Shown here in pieces: positions 1 through 11,988 of a DNA stretch of 64,000 nt. The notes below the pieces were generated by a model. That model worked only from the letters and a program-made list of their open reading frames with translations, searched no databases and had not been told where the DNA came from. Positions within the stretch are counted from its first letter, which is position 1. Each line of letters starts with the position of its first letter. Position numbers and translations under genes: made by a program. The stretch is from Setophaga petechia (lineage: Eukaryota > Chordata > Aves > Passeriformes > Parulidae): assembly GCA_024362935.1 (NCBI GenBank), contig JANCRA010000011.1, positions 6,627,501-6,691,500 of the forward strand. The letters are read 5' to 3'.

Positions 1-3000
1 AAAACCCTAACCCTAGGCGTAACCCTAACCCTAGCCCTAGACAGGTAAATCAGCCTAGGGTTAGGGATGGCACCAAAGAAAAAGCTGTGGAGGCAGCGAT
101 GTTGTGGCACTTTTTCGATCCCCTTGGGATGCCTTTGCCAGCTGAATTGTGTCTGGAGCTCAAGCCTTTCTCATTTAAAAAAGCCTAACCCTAGGCGTAA
201 CCCTAACCCTAGCCCTAGACAGGTAAATCAGCCTAGGGTTAGGGATGGCACCAAAGCAAATGCTGTGGAGGCAGCGATGTTGTGGCACTTTTGCGCTCCC
301 CTTGGGATACCTTTTGCAGTTGCAGTGTGCCTGGAGCTCAGGGCTTTCTGGATTAAAATACCCTTACCCTAGGCGTAACCCTAACCCCTAAACTGGTCAA
401 TCAGCCTAGGGTTAGGGACGGTCCCAAGGAAAAATGTGCGGAGGCAGCCATGTTGTGGCACTTTTTCGATCCCCTTGGGATGCCTTTGCCAGCTGAATTG
501 TGTCTGGAGCTCAAACCTTTCTCATTTAAAAAACCCTAACACTAGGCGTAACCCTAACCCTTGCCCTAGACAGGTAGATCAGCCTAGGGTTAGGGATGGT
601 GCCAAAGAAAAAGCTGTGGAGGCAGCGATGTTGTGGCACTTTTGCGCTCCCCTTGGGATACCTTTTGCAGTTGCAGTGTGCCTGGAGCTCAGGGCTTTCT
701 GGATTAAAAAACCCTTACCCTAGGCGTAACCCTAAGCCCTAAACTGGTCAATCAGCCTAGGGTTAGGGACGGTCCCAAGGAAAAATGTGCGGAGGCAGCC
801 ATGTTGTGGCACTTTTTCGATCCCCTTGGGCTGCCTTTGCCAGCTGAATTGTGTCTGGAGCTCAAGCCTTTCTCATTTAAAAAACCCTAACCCTAGGCGT
901 AACCCTAACCCTAGCCCTAGACAGGTAAATCAGCCTAGGGTTAGGGATGGTGCCAAAGAAAAAGCTGTGGAGGCAGCGATGTTGTGGCACTTTTGCGCTC
1001 CCCTTGGGATACCTTTTGCAGTTGCAGTGTGCCTGGAGCTCAGGGCTTTCTGGATTGAGAAACCCTTACCGTATGCGTAACCCTAAGCCCTAAACTGGTC
1101 AATTAGCCTAGGGTTAGGGACGGTCCCCAGGAAAAATGTGCAGAGGCAGCCATGTTGTGGCACTTTTTCGATCCCCTTGGGATGCCTTTGCCTGCTGAAT
1201 TGTGTCTGGAGCTTAAGCCTTTCTCATTTAAAAAACCCTAACCCTAGGCGTAACCCTAACCCTAGCCCTAGACAGGTAAATCAGCCTAGGGTTAGGGATG
1301 GCACCAAAGAAAAAGCTGAGGAGGCAGCGATGTTGTGGCACTTTTGCGCTCCCCTTGGGATACCTTTTGCAGTTGCTGTTTGCCTGGAGCTCAGGGCTTT
1401 CTGGATTAAAAAGCCCTTACCCTAGGCGTAACCCTAACCCCTAAACTGGTCAATCAGCCTAGGGTTAGGGGCGGTCCCAAGGAAAAATGTGCGGAGGCAG
1501 CCATGTTGTGGCACTTTTTCGATCCCCTTGGGCTTCCTTTGCCAGCTGAATTGTGTCTGGAGCTCAAGCCTTTCTCATTTAAAAAAGCCTAACCCTAGGC
1601 GTAACCCTAACCCTAGCCCTAGACAGGTAAATCAGCCTAGGGTTAGGGATGGCACCAAAGCAAATTTTGTGCAGGCAGCGATGTTGTGGCACTTTTGCGG
1701 TCCCCTTGGGATACCTTTTGCAGTTGCAGTGTGCCTGGAGCTCAGGGCTTTCTGGATTAAAAAACCCTTACCGTAGGCCTAACCCTAACCCTTAAACTGG
1801 TCAATCAGCCTAGGGTTAGGGACGGTCCCAAGGAAAAATGTGCGGAGGCGGCCATGTTGTGGCACTTTTTCGATCCCCTTGGGCTGCCTTTGCCAGCTGA
1901 ATTGTGTCTGGAGCTCAAGCCTTTCTCATTTAAAAAACCCTAACCCTAGGCGTAACCCTAACCCTAGCCCTAGACAGGTAAATCAGCCTAGGGTTAGGGA
2001 TGGCGCCAAAGAAAAAGCTGTGGAGGCAGCGATGTTGTGGCACTTTTGCGCTCCCCTTGGGATACCTTTTGCAGTTGCAGTGTGCCTGGAGCTCAGGGCT
2101 TTCTGGATTAAAAAACCCTTACCCTAGGCCTAACCCTAACCCCTAAACTGGTCAATCAGCCTAGGGTTAGGGACGGTCCCAAGGAAAAATGTGCAGAGGC
2201 AGCCATGTTGTGGCACTTTTTCGATCCCCTTGGGCTGCCTTTGCCAGCTGAATTGTGTCTGGAGCTCAAGCCTTTCTCATTTAAAAAACCCTAACCCTAG
2301 GCGTAACCCTAACCCTAGCCCTAGACAGGTAAATCAGCCTAGGGTTAGGGATGGTGCCAAAGAAAAAGCTGTGGAGCCAGCGATGTTGTGGCACTTTTGC
2401 GCTCCCCTTGGGATACCTTTTGCAGTTGCAGTGTGCCTGGAGCTCAGGGCTTTCTGGATTGAGAAACCCTTACCGTAGGCGTAACCCTAACCCCTAAATT
2501 GGTCAATTAGCCTAGGGTTAGGGACGGTCCCCACGAAAAATGTGCAGAGGCAGCCATGTTGTGGCACTTTTTCGATCCCCTTGGGATGCCTTTGCCTGCT
2601 GAATTGTGTCTGGAGCTCAAGCCTTTCTCATTTAAAAAACCCTAACCCTAGGCGTAACCCTAACCCTAGCCCTAGACAGGTAAATCAGCCTAGGGTTAGG
2701 GATGGCACCAAAGAAAAAGCTGTGGAGGCAGCGATGTTGTGGCACTTTTGCGCTCCCCTTGGGATACCTTATGCAGTTGCAGTGTGCCTGGAGCTCAGGG
2801 CTTTCTGGATTAAAAAACCCTTACCCTAGGCGTAACCCTAACCCTTAAACTGGTCAATCAGCCTAGGGTTAGGGACGGTCCCAAGGAAAAATGTGCGGAG
2901 GCAGCCATGTTGTGGCACTTTTTCGATCCCCTTGGGCTGCCTTTGCCAGCTGAATTGTGTCTGGAGCTCAAGCCTTTCTCATTTAAAAAAGCCTAACCCT

Positions 3001-6000
3001 AGGCGTAACCCTAACCCTAGCCCTAGACAGGTAAATCAGCCTAGGGTTAGGGATGGCACCAAAGCAAATGCTGTGGAGGCAGCGATGTTGTGGCACTTTT
3101 GCGCTCCCCTTGGGATACCTTTTGCAGTTGCAGTGTGCCTGGAGCTCAGGGCTTTCTGGATTAAAATACCCTTACCCTAGGCGTAACCCTAACCCCTAAA
3201 CTGGTCAATCAGCCTAGGGTTAGGGACGGTCCCAAGGAAAAATGTGCGGAGGCAGCCATGTTGTGGCACTTTTTCGATCCCCTTGGGATGCCTTTGCCAG
3301 CTGAATTGTGTCTGGAGCTCAAACCTTTCTCATTTAAAAAACCCTAACACTAGGCGTAACCCTAACCCTTGCCCTAGACAGGTAGATCAGCCTAGGGTTA
3401 GGGATGGTGCCAAAGAAAAAGCTGTGGAGGCAGCGATGTTGTGGCACTTTTGCGCTCCCCTTGGGATACCTTTTGCAGTTGCAGTGTGCCTGGAGCTCAG
3501 GGCTTTCTGGATTAAAATACCCTTACCCTAGGCGTAACCCTAAGCCCTAAACTGGTCAATCAGCCTAGGGTTAGGGACGGTCCCAAGGAAAAATGTGCGG
3601 AGGCAGCCATGTTGTGGCACTTTTTCGATCCCCTTGGGCTGCCTTTGCCAGCTGAATTGTGTCTGGAGCTCAAGCCTTTCTCATTTAAAAAACCCTAACC
3701 CTAGGCGTAACCCTAACCCTAGCCCTAGACAGGTAAATCAGCCTAGGGTTAGGGATGGCGCCAAAGAAAAAGCTGTGGAGGCAGCGATGTTGTGGCACTT
3801 TTGCGCTCCCCTTGGGATACCTTTTGCAGTTGCAGTGTGCCTGGAGCTCAGGGCTTTCTGGATTAAAATACCCTTACCGTAGGCGTAACCCTGACCCCTA
3901 AATTGGTCAATCAGACTAGGGTTAGGGACGGTCCCAAGGAAAAATGTGCGGAGGCAGCCATGTTGTGGCACTTTTTTGATCCCCTTGGGCTGCCTTTGCC
4001 AGCTGAATTGTGTCTGGAGCTCAAGCCTTTCTCATTTAAAAAAGCCTTACCCTAGGCGTAACCCTAACCCTAGCCCTAGACAGGTAAATCAGCCTAGAGT
4101 TAGGGATGGCGCCAAAGAAAAAGCTGTGGAGGCAGCGATGTTGTGGCACTTTTGCGCTCCCCTTGGGATACCTTTTGCAGTTGCAGTGTGCCTGGAGCTC
4201 AGGGCTTTCTGGATTAAAAAACCCTTACCCTAGGCGTAACCCTAACCCCTAAACTGGTCAATCAGCCTAGGGTTAGGGACGGTCCCAAGGAAAAATGTGC
4301 GGAGGCAGCCATGTTGTGGCACTTTTTCGATCCCCTTGGGATGCCTTTGCCAGCTGAATTGTGTCTGGAGCTCAAGCCTTTCTCATTTAAAAAACCCTAA
4401 CCCTAGGCGTAACCCTAACCCTAGCCCTACACAGGTAAATCAGCCTAGGGTTAGGGATGGCGCCAAAGAAAAAGCTGTGGAGGCAGCGATGTTGTGGCAC
4501 TTTTGCGCTCCCCTTGGGATACCTTTTGCAGTTGCAGTGTGCCTGGAGCTGAGGGCTTTCTGGATTAAAAAACCCTTACCGTAGGCCTAACCCTAACCCC
4601 TAAACTGGTCAATCAGCCTAGGATTAGGGACGGTCCCAAGGAAAAATGTGCGGAGGCAGCCATGTTGTGGCACTTTTTCGATCCCCTTGGGCTGCCTTTG
4701 CCAGCTGAATTGTGTCTGGAGCTCAAGCCTTTCTCATTTAAAAAACCCTAACCCTAGGCGTAACCCTAACCCTAGTCCTAGACAGGTAAATCAGCCTAGG
4801 GTTAGGGATGGCGCCAAAGAAAAAGCTGTGGAGGCAGCGATGTTGTGGCACTTTTGCGCTCCCTCTGGGATACCTTTTGCAGTTGCAGTGTGCCTGGAGC
4901 TCAGGGCTTTCTGGATTAAAAAACCCTTACCCTAGGCCTAACCCTAATCCCTAAACTGGTCAATCAGCCTAGGGTTAGGGACAGTCCCAAGGAAAAATGT
5001 GCGGAGGCAGCCATGTTGTGGCACTTTTTCGATCCCCTTGGGCTGCCTTTGCCAGCTGAATTGTGTCTGGAGCTCAAGCCTTTCTCATTTAAAAAAGCCT
5101 AACCCTAGGCGTAACCCTAACCCTAGCCCTAGACAGGTAAATCAGCCTAGGGTTAGGGATGGTGCCAAAGAAAAAGCTGTGGAGGCAGCGATGTTGTGGC
5201 ACTTTTGCGCTCCCCTTGGGATACCTTTTGCAGTTGCAGTGTGCCTGGAGCTCAGGGCTTTCTGGATTGAGAAACCCTTACCGTAGGCGTAACCCTAACC
5301 CCTAAACTGGTCAATTAGCCTAGGGTTAGGGACGGTCCCCACGAAAAATGTGCAGAGGCAGCCATGTTGTGGCACTTTTTCGATCCCCTTGGGATGCCTT
5401 TGCCTGCTGAATTGTGTCTGGAGCTCAAGCCTTTCTCATTTAAAAAAGCCTAACCCTAGGCGTAACCCTAACCCTAGCCCTAGACAGGTAAATCAGCCTA
5501 GGGTTAGGGATGGCACCAAAGAAAAAGCTGTGGAGGCAGCGATGTTGTGGCACTTTTGCGCTCCCCTTGGGATACCTTATGCAGTTGCAGTGTGCCTGGA
5601 GCTCAGGGCTTTCTGGATTAAAAAACCCTTACCCTAGGCGTAACCCTAACCCTTAAACTGGTCAATCAGCCTAGGGTTAGGGACGGTCCCAAGGAAAAAT
5701 GTGCGGAGGCAGCCATGTTGTGGCACTTTTTCGATCCCCTTGGGCTGCCTTTGCCAGCTGAATTGTGTCTGGAGCTCAAGCCTTTCTCATTTAAAAAAGC
5801 CTAACCCTAGGCGTAACCCTAACCCTAGCCCTAGACAGGTAAATCAGCCTAGGGTTAGGGATGGCACCAAAGCAAATGCTGTGGAGGCAGCGATGTTGTG
5901 GCACTTTTGCGCTCCCCTTGGGATACCTTTTGCAGTTGCAGTGTGCCTGGAGCTCAGGGCTTTCTGGATTAAAATACCCTTACCCTAGGCGTAACCCTAA

Positions 6001-7140
6001 CCCCTAAACTGGTCAATCAGCCTAGGGTTAGGGACGGTCCCAAGGAAAAATGTGCGGAGGCAGCCATGTTGTGGCACTTTTTCGATCCCCTTGGGCTGCC
6101 TTTGCCAGCTGAATTGTGTCTGGAGCTCAAACCTTTCTCATTTAAAAAACCCTAACACTAGGCGTAACCCTAACCCTTGCCCTAGACAGGTAGATCAGCC
6201 TAGGGTTAGGGATGGTGCCAAAGAAAAAGCTGTGGAGGCAGCGATGTTGTGGCACTTTTGCGCTCCCCTTGGGATACCTTTTGCAGTTGCAGTGTGCCTG
6301 GAGCTCAGGGCTTTCTGGATTAAAAAACCCTTACCCTAGGCGTAACCCTAAGCCCTAAACTGGTCAATCAGCCTAGGGTTAGGGACGGTCCCAAGGAAAA
6401 ATGTGCGGAGGCAGCCATGTTGTGGCACTTTTTCGATCCCCTTGGGATGCCTTTGCCAGCTGAATTGTGTCTGGAGCTCAAGCCTTTCTCATTTAAAAAA
6501 CCCTAACCCTAGGCGTAACCCTAACCCTAGCCCTAGACAGGTAAATCAGCCTAGGGTTAGGGATGGTGCCAAAGAAAAAGCTGTGGAGGCAGCGATGTTG
6601 TGGCACTTTTGCGCTCCCCTTGGGATACCTTTTGCAGTTGCAGTGTGCCTGGAGCTCAGGGCTTTCTGGATTGAGAAACCCTTACCGTAGGCGTAACCCT
6701 AAGCCCTAAACTGGTCAATTAGCCTAGGGTTAGGGACGGTCCCAAGGAAAAATGTGCGGAGGCAGCCATGTTGTGGCACTTTTTCGATCCCCTTGGGCTT
6801 CCTTTGCCAGCTGAATTGTGTCTGGAGCTCAAGCCTTTCTCATTTAAAAAAGCCTAACCCTAGGCGTAACCCTAACCCTAGCCCTAGACAGGTAAATCAG
6901 CCTAGGGTTAGGGATGGCACCAAAGCAAATGCTGTGGAGGCAGCGATGTTGTGGCACTTTTGCGCTCCCCTTAGGATACCTTTTGCAGTTGCAGTGTGCC
7001 TGGAGCTCAGGGCTTTCTGGATTAAAAAACCCTTACCGTAGGCGTAACCCTAACCCTTAAACTGGTCAATCAGCCTAGGGTTAGGGACGGTCCCAAGGAA
7101 AAATGTGCGGAGGCGGCCATGTTGTGGCACTTTTTCGATC

Positions 7141-8285
7141 CCCTTGGGATGCCTTTGCCAGCTGAATTGTGTCTGGAGCTCAAGCCTTTCTCATTTAAAA
7201 AACCCTAACCCTAGGCGTAACCCTAACCCTAGCCCTAGACAGGTAAATCAGCCTAGGGTTAGGGATGGCGCCAAAGAAAAAGCTGTGGAGGCAGCGATGT
7301 TGTGGCACTTTTGCGCTCCCCTTGGGATACCTTTTGCAGTTGCAGTGTGCCTGGAGCTCAGGGCTTTCTGGATTAAAATACCCTTACCTTAGGCGTAAGC
7401 CTAACCCCTAAATTGGTCAATCAGACTAGGGTTAGGGACGGTCCCAAGGAAAAATGTGCGGAGGCAGCCATGTTGTGGCACTTTTTCGATCCCCTTGGGC
7501 TGCCTTTGCCAGCTGAATTGTGTCTGGAGCTCAAGCCTTTCTCATTTAAAAAACCCTTACCCTAGGCGTAACCCTAACCCTAGCCCTAGACATGTATATC
7601 AGCCTAGGGTTAGGGATGGCGCCAAAGAAAAAGCTGTGGAGGCAGCGATGTTGTGGCACTTTTGCGCTCCCCTTGGGATACCTTTTGCAGTTGCAGTGTG
7701 CCTGGAGCTCAGGGCTTTCTGGATTAAAAAACCCTTACCCTAGGCCTAACCCTAAGCCCTAAACTGGTCAATCAGCCTAGGGTTAGGGACGGTCCCAAGG
7801 AAAAATGTGCGGAGGCAGCCATGTTGTGGCACTTTTTCGATCCCCTTGGGATGCCTTTGCCAGCTGAATTGTGTCTGGAGCTCAAGCCTTTCTCATTTAA
7901 AAAACCCTAACCCTAGGCGTAACCCTAACCCTAGCCCTACACAGGAAAATCAGCCTCGGGTTAGGGATGGCGCCAAAGAAAAAGCTGTGGAGGCAGCGAT
8001 GTTGTGGCACTTTTGCGCTCCCCTTGGGATACCTTTTGCAGTTGCAGTGTGCCTGGAGCTCAGGGCTTTCTGGATTAAAATACCCTTACCCTAGGCGTAA
8101 CCCTAACCCTTAAACTGGTCAATCAGCCTAGGGTTACGGACGGTTTGAAGGGAAAATGTGCAGAGGCAGCCACGTTGTGGCACTTTTTCGATCCCCTTGG
8201 GCTGCCTTTGCCAGCTGAATTGTGTCTGGAGCTCAAGCCTTTCTCATTTAAAAAAGCCTAACCCTAGGCGTAACCCTAACCCTAG
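7141..8285. repeat. Copy 1 of a 1,404-bp-offset duplication within the array
   Basis: This is a run of satellite units sharing rare variants with 8545-9689, exactly four units (1,404 bp) downstream. Shared markers are CCTTACCTTAGGCGTAAGCC, GACATGTATATCAGCC, CTACACAGGAAAATCAGCCTC and CGGACGGTTTGAAGGGAAAA. The match is lost near 8285, where this copy has CACTGGACAGG and the other has CCCTAGACAGG. It is a recent segmental duplication inside the array, consistent with unequal exchange. End points are by eye. Confidence 0.85.
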
Positions 8286-8544
8286 CACTGGACAGGTAAA
8301 TCAGCCTAGGGTAAGGGATGGCACCAAAGAAAAAGCTGTGGAGGCAGCGATGTTGTGGCACTTTTGCGCTCCCCTTGGGATACCTTTTGCAGTTGCAGTG
8401 TGCCTGGAGCTCAGGGCTTTCTGGATTAAAAAACCCTTACCCTAGGCGTAACCCTAACCCCTAAACTGGTCAATCAGCCTAGGTTTAGGGACGGTCCCAT
8501 GGGAAAATGTGCGGAGGCAGCCATGTTGTGGCACTTTTTCAATC

Positions 8545-9689
8545 CCCTTGGGATGCCTTTGCCAGCTGAATTGTGTCTGGAGCTCAAGCCTTTCTCATTT
8601 AAAAAACCCTAACCCTAGGCGTAACCCTAACCCTAGCCCTAGACAGGTAAATCAGCCTAGGGTTAGGGATGGCGCCAAAGAAAAAGCTGTGGAGGCAGCG
8701 ATGTTGTGGCACTTTTGCGCTCCCCTTGGGATACCTTTTGCAGTTGCAGTGTGCCTGGAGCTCAGGGCTTTCTGGATTAAAATACCCTTACCTTAGGCGT
8801 AAGCCTAACCCCTAAATTGGTCAATCAGACTAGGGTTAGGGACGGTCCCAAGGAAAAATGTGCGGAGGCAGCCATGTTGTGGCACTTTTTCGATCCCCTT
8901 GGGCTGCCTTTGCCAGCTGAATTGTGTCTGGAGCTCAAGCCTTTCTCATTTAAAAAACCCTTACCCTAGGCGTAACCCTAACCCTAGCCCTAGACATGTA
9001 TATCAGCCTAGGGTTAGGGATGGCGCCAAAGAAAAAGCTGTGGAGGCAGCGATGTTGTGGCACTTTTGCGCTCCCCTTGGGATACCTTTTGCAGTTGCAG
9101 TGTGCCTGGAGCTCAGGGCTTTCTGGATTAAAAAACCCTTACCCTAGGCCTAACCCTAAGCCCTAAACTGGTCAATCAGCCTAGGGTTAGGGACGGTCCC
9201 AAGGAAAAATGTGCGGAGGCAGCCATGTTGTGGCACTTTTTCGATCCCCTTGGGATGCCTTTGCCAGCTGAATTGTGTCTGGAGCTCAAGCCTTTCTCAT
9301 TTAAAAAACCCTAACCCTAGGCGTAACCCTAACCCTAGCCCTACACAGGAAAATCAGCCTCGGGTTAGGGATGGCGCCAAAGAAAAAGCTGTGGAGGCAG
9401 CGATGTTGTGGCACTTTTGCGCTCCCCTTGGGATACCTTTTGCAGTTGCAGTGTGCCTGGAGCTCAGGGCTTTCTGGATTAAAATACCCTTACCCTAGGC
9501 GTAACCCTAACCCTTAAACTGGTCAATCAGCCTAGGGTTACGGACGGTTTGAAGGGAAAATGTGCAGAGGCAGCCACGTTGTGGCACTTTTTCGATCCCC
9601 TTGGGCTGCCTTTGCCAGCTGAATTGTGTCTGGAGCTCAAGCCTTTCTCATTTAAAAAAGCCTAACCCTAGGCGTAACCCTAACCCTAG
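8545..9689. repeat. Copy 2 of the 1,404-bp-offset duplication
   Basis: This is the partner of 7141-8285. The same diagnostic variants recur in the same order at +1,404 bp, including the CACGTTGTGG change in the core at 9575-9584 that matches 8171-8180. Confidence 0.85.
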
Positions 9690-9966
9690 CCCTAGACAGG
9701 TAAATCAGCCTAGGGTTAGGGATGGCGCCAAAGAAAAAGCTGTGGAGGCAGCGATGTTGTGGCACTTTTGCGCTCCCCTTGGGATACCTTTTGCAGTTGC
9801 AGTGTGCCTGGAGCTCAGGGCTTTCTGGATTAAAAAACCCTTACCCTAGGCGTAACCCTAAGCCCTAAACTGGTCAATCAGCCTAGGGTTAGGGACGGTC
9901 CCAAGGAAAAATGTGCGGAGGCAGCCATGTTGTGGCGCTTTTTCGATCCCCTTGGGCTACTTTTGC

Positions 9967-10663
9967 TGTAGGAATCCTAAAAACCAGAAGGTTTCAAGAA
10001 AGAAAGGTTTTAAGTAAGCAGGCCTCAGACACTAAGATAGTTAGATGCTAAAGCAGCAGAAATTTTAGTAATGCAAACGTGAGAAAGCTTGAGAATAGAA
10101 CAATAGGCCTATGTTAGGTTCTGCGTTAAGTCGTAACAAGTTTTCTTAATGTATATCTTTAAAGGTTGAAGTTTTGAATAGACTTTTGTGCTTTGACTTC
10201 TATGAAGTATCTATTGTTTAGAAACTAGGCCGCTTAGCAAAATTACGTATGCTTTATATTATTGGACAGAATTATTGTCAATGTTCTTGTTCTCTATGTG
10301 ATTGGTTGAAACGCAGATGGAAATGGCTTTATGATATGCTGTAATGTTAAGTTTCTTTGGCATTCTGCTTGATTCAGCGAGAAGGTTGCATCTGTTATGT
10401 CTCCATTGTTGTAACAATGTTCTGAGGCTGATGCGTTAATAAAACCTCTCAGACGCTGACAAGGAGTGCACTGTTCCGTTCATGCTTGTACATAGTTTAT
10501 TGCGAGGGCAGTGGTGCCTCACGTTGAGGCTATGATCTAGCCTAGAATAAAGAAGAAATAAATCGTCGGTTCTCTGCCCTTGAGACCCAGGTGTTATCGA
10601 GGTGTTCTGTTGCGACCCCTGGTTTTCTACGTCTTTCGTCTTGTATGTAAGTAGCATAATATT
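9967..10663 (+). repeat. Left (5') LTR of the retrovirus
   Basis: This LTR starts TGTAGGAATCC. It contains a TATA-like TTTATATTATTGG near 10253, an inverted CCAAT box (ATTGG) near 10300 and polyadenylation-type AATAAA motifs at 10438, 10546 and 10557. The first 552 bp (9967-10518) recur in reverse orientation at 13739-14290. The 3' limit is uncertain. It is placed just before GGGGCGCCTGGGTAACGTG (about 10665), which only weakly resembles a lysine-tRNA primer-binding site, so the binding site is not firmly assigned. Confidence 0.8.
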
Positions 10664-10683
10664 AGGGGCGCCTGGGTAACGTG

Positions 10684-11988
10684 ATGGGAAACAATTTAAC
10701 GAACTCAGAATGGGACGTCTTTCATGACCTTGACAAAATATTACAGGAAAAAGGACGTTCAAATATCTCAAAAACAGAGTTAAAGGACTTGTTAATATGG
10801 ACTAAAGCTAATACTCGAAATATAAACTTACAGTCTGCTTTTACCTTTGTTTTTTGGGATCAAATAAACTGGAGACTCTATAATCTATTTACTCTCAAAA
10901 AGGATGAATCTGCTGGCAAGCTTATGCCTGCCTGTCGTGTTTTAATGGAAACTTTTGAACCGAATGACTGTAATAGACAGTCCTCGAACTTGCTAAACAA
11001 AGTATCTTGTTCAGATCCTTCAAATTCAAACGAAACCGAGTTAACGTCCTTATCGGGAGGAATTTCGGGGGTCGTTCCGGCTGTTTCTCTTTCTCCTGGT
11101 CCGTCCTGTGTTGATCCCGGGGGGGTTGATTGCATTGCTTCTCCAAAAAACTGTGAATCGGAACGATTTGCCTCTCGGGGTGTGTCTCCTGTTTCTTCCA
11201 AGGTGATCGGTCTCTCTGCAGATGAGAGCAGTTCTTCACCCCCCCCTCTGGGAAAACATGGACTTTTACCGTGTCGCAAAAAAGGTTCAGAATCAATGTT
11301 GCGCTCTGTAAATGATAATTTGCTTAATGTGTCTCTCGGTTGTAATGATAGTTGCTCGGAAGGGAAAGATATTCGTTTACAGAAGCTTTGTGATAAGGAT
11401 ACTACATGTCCTGATAATATTCAAACTGGGAATGTTGAAAATGCTTTTGATTCTACTTTGCAGGAGCAGGGGGCTGTAAGGGCCAGCTTTGCTGCTGTTT
11501 CCCCTTCACAGGAAAGTGTCCCATTGAATTCTGTTCCTCAAAGTAGTTTGCTTTGTGATTCTGGGAGTTCCCTTTTGGTAAATTGTTCAAATAAGTCATT
11601 GCCTAGTTTTTCTGCTGTTTGTCAGAATTCTAACACAGAGAATGCTAAAAGTGGAGCTGTGGATTTGCTTTCGGCCAGTAGGACCCTGTCCTGTCCAGGG
11701 GGAGCAATCCCCAAACAACAAATTATGCTTAAAACAGGTGATTTTCAAAAGGTTTCAGAGGGAAAACAGGCCGAGATTTTAAAAACCTCGAATTCTGTCT
11801 CTTTTGGTAGAAAAAATATTTCACAGTCACTGTGTGGTATTGGCAGGGTCCCAGAGTTTTCTCAGGCTGAAGTTGGTTGCTTCCCAGCTCCTTGTGAAAC
11901 ATGCCTTTGTTCTTTGGAAATTAGCAAGAATAAAAATTCAAGGTTGTGTTCCTTACAGAAAACAAATGCTGGCTGTTCCACAAATTAA
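10684..11988 (+). pseudogene. gag: Retroviral gag remnant (p10-like matrix, then degenerate region)
   Basis: This is a 434-codon frame starting at ATG 10684 (MGNN). The second-position glycine fits N-myristoylation and targeting of Gag to the plasma membrane. Codons about 6-90 resemble the betaretroviral p10 matrix family (NSEWDVFHDLDKIL, a lysine/leucine-rich helix, then FWDQINWRLYNLF). The remainder is serine-, proline- and cysteine-rich with no capsid major homology region and no CCHC zinc knuckles, so capsid and nucleocapsid are absent. The frame follows directly on the putative LTR/leader. A second + strand frame (11804-12466) overlaps its end, which suggests a frameshift in the former gag. 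Retroviral matrix is clear in character, but the identity of the downstream segment is uncertain. Its product, if any, would be a matrix-only protein. Confidence 0.75.

Larger units (their letters stand above)
1..9966. repeat. 351-bp dimeric telomere-like satellite array
   Basis: This is a tandem array whose landmarks (for example GTGCGGAGGCAGCCATGTTG) recur at exactly 351-bp steps from 436 through 9562 and 9913, with no net indel. Each unit is a dimer. Half A (about 178 bp) has TTTTTCGATCCCCTTGGG and a CTCATTTAAAA segment. Half B (about 173 bp) has TTTTGCGCTCCCCTTGGG and GGCTTTCTGGATTAAAA. Both halves share the TTGTGGCAC core, CTGGAGCTCA and blocks of degenerate telomeric repeat (CCCTAACCCTAGGCGTAACC, and CCTAGGGTTAGGG further on). 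About 28 units are present and the window begins inside one, so the array extends further left. The array ends abruptly inside a half A at 9966, where a retroviral LTR starts. The sequence is not a true telomere, because the hexamers are interspersed and imperfect. The 95-aa open frames seen in each unit are a by-product of a period divisible by three. A subtelomeric or pericentromeric location is inferred. Confidence 0.97.

Noticed and set aside
1..40. True chromosome-terminal telomere
   Set aside because: Hexamers are degenerate and embedded in 351-bp units with other sequence. No uninterrupted TTAGGG array is present, and the array simply runs off the window edge.
67..9849. A series of ~95-codon open frames, one per 351-bp unit, nearly identical in translation
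   Set aside because: The period is divisible by three, so any open stretch repeats in every unit. Most of these frames open at GTG rather than ATG, they read through telomere-like hexamers, and no protein family is recognisable.
10647..10652. GTAAGT splice donor upstream of gag
   Set aside because: It fits the donor consensus but probably lies within the LTR U5 region. No env or acceptor is present to make it meaningful.
10436..11296. Minus-strand open frames across the left LTR and gag
   Set aside because: They are shadows opposite retroviral sequence with no recognisable product.
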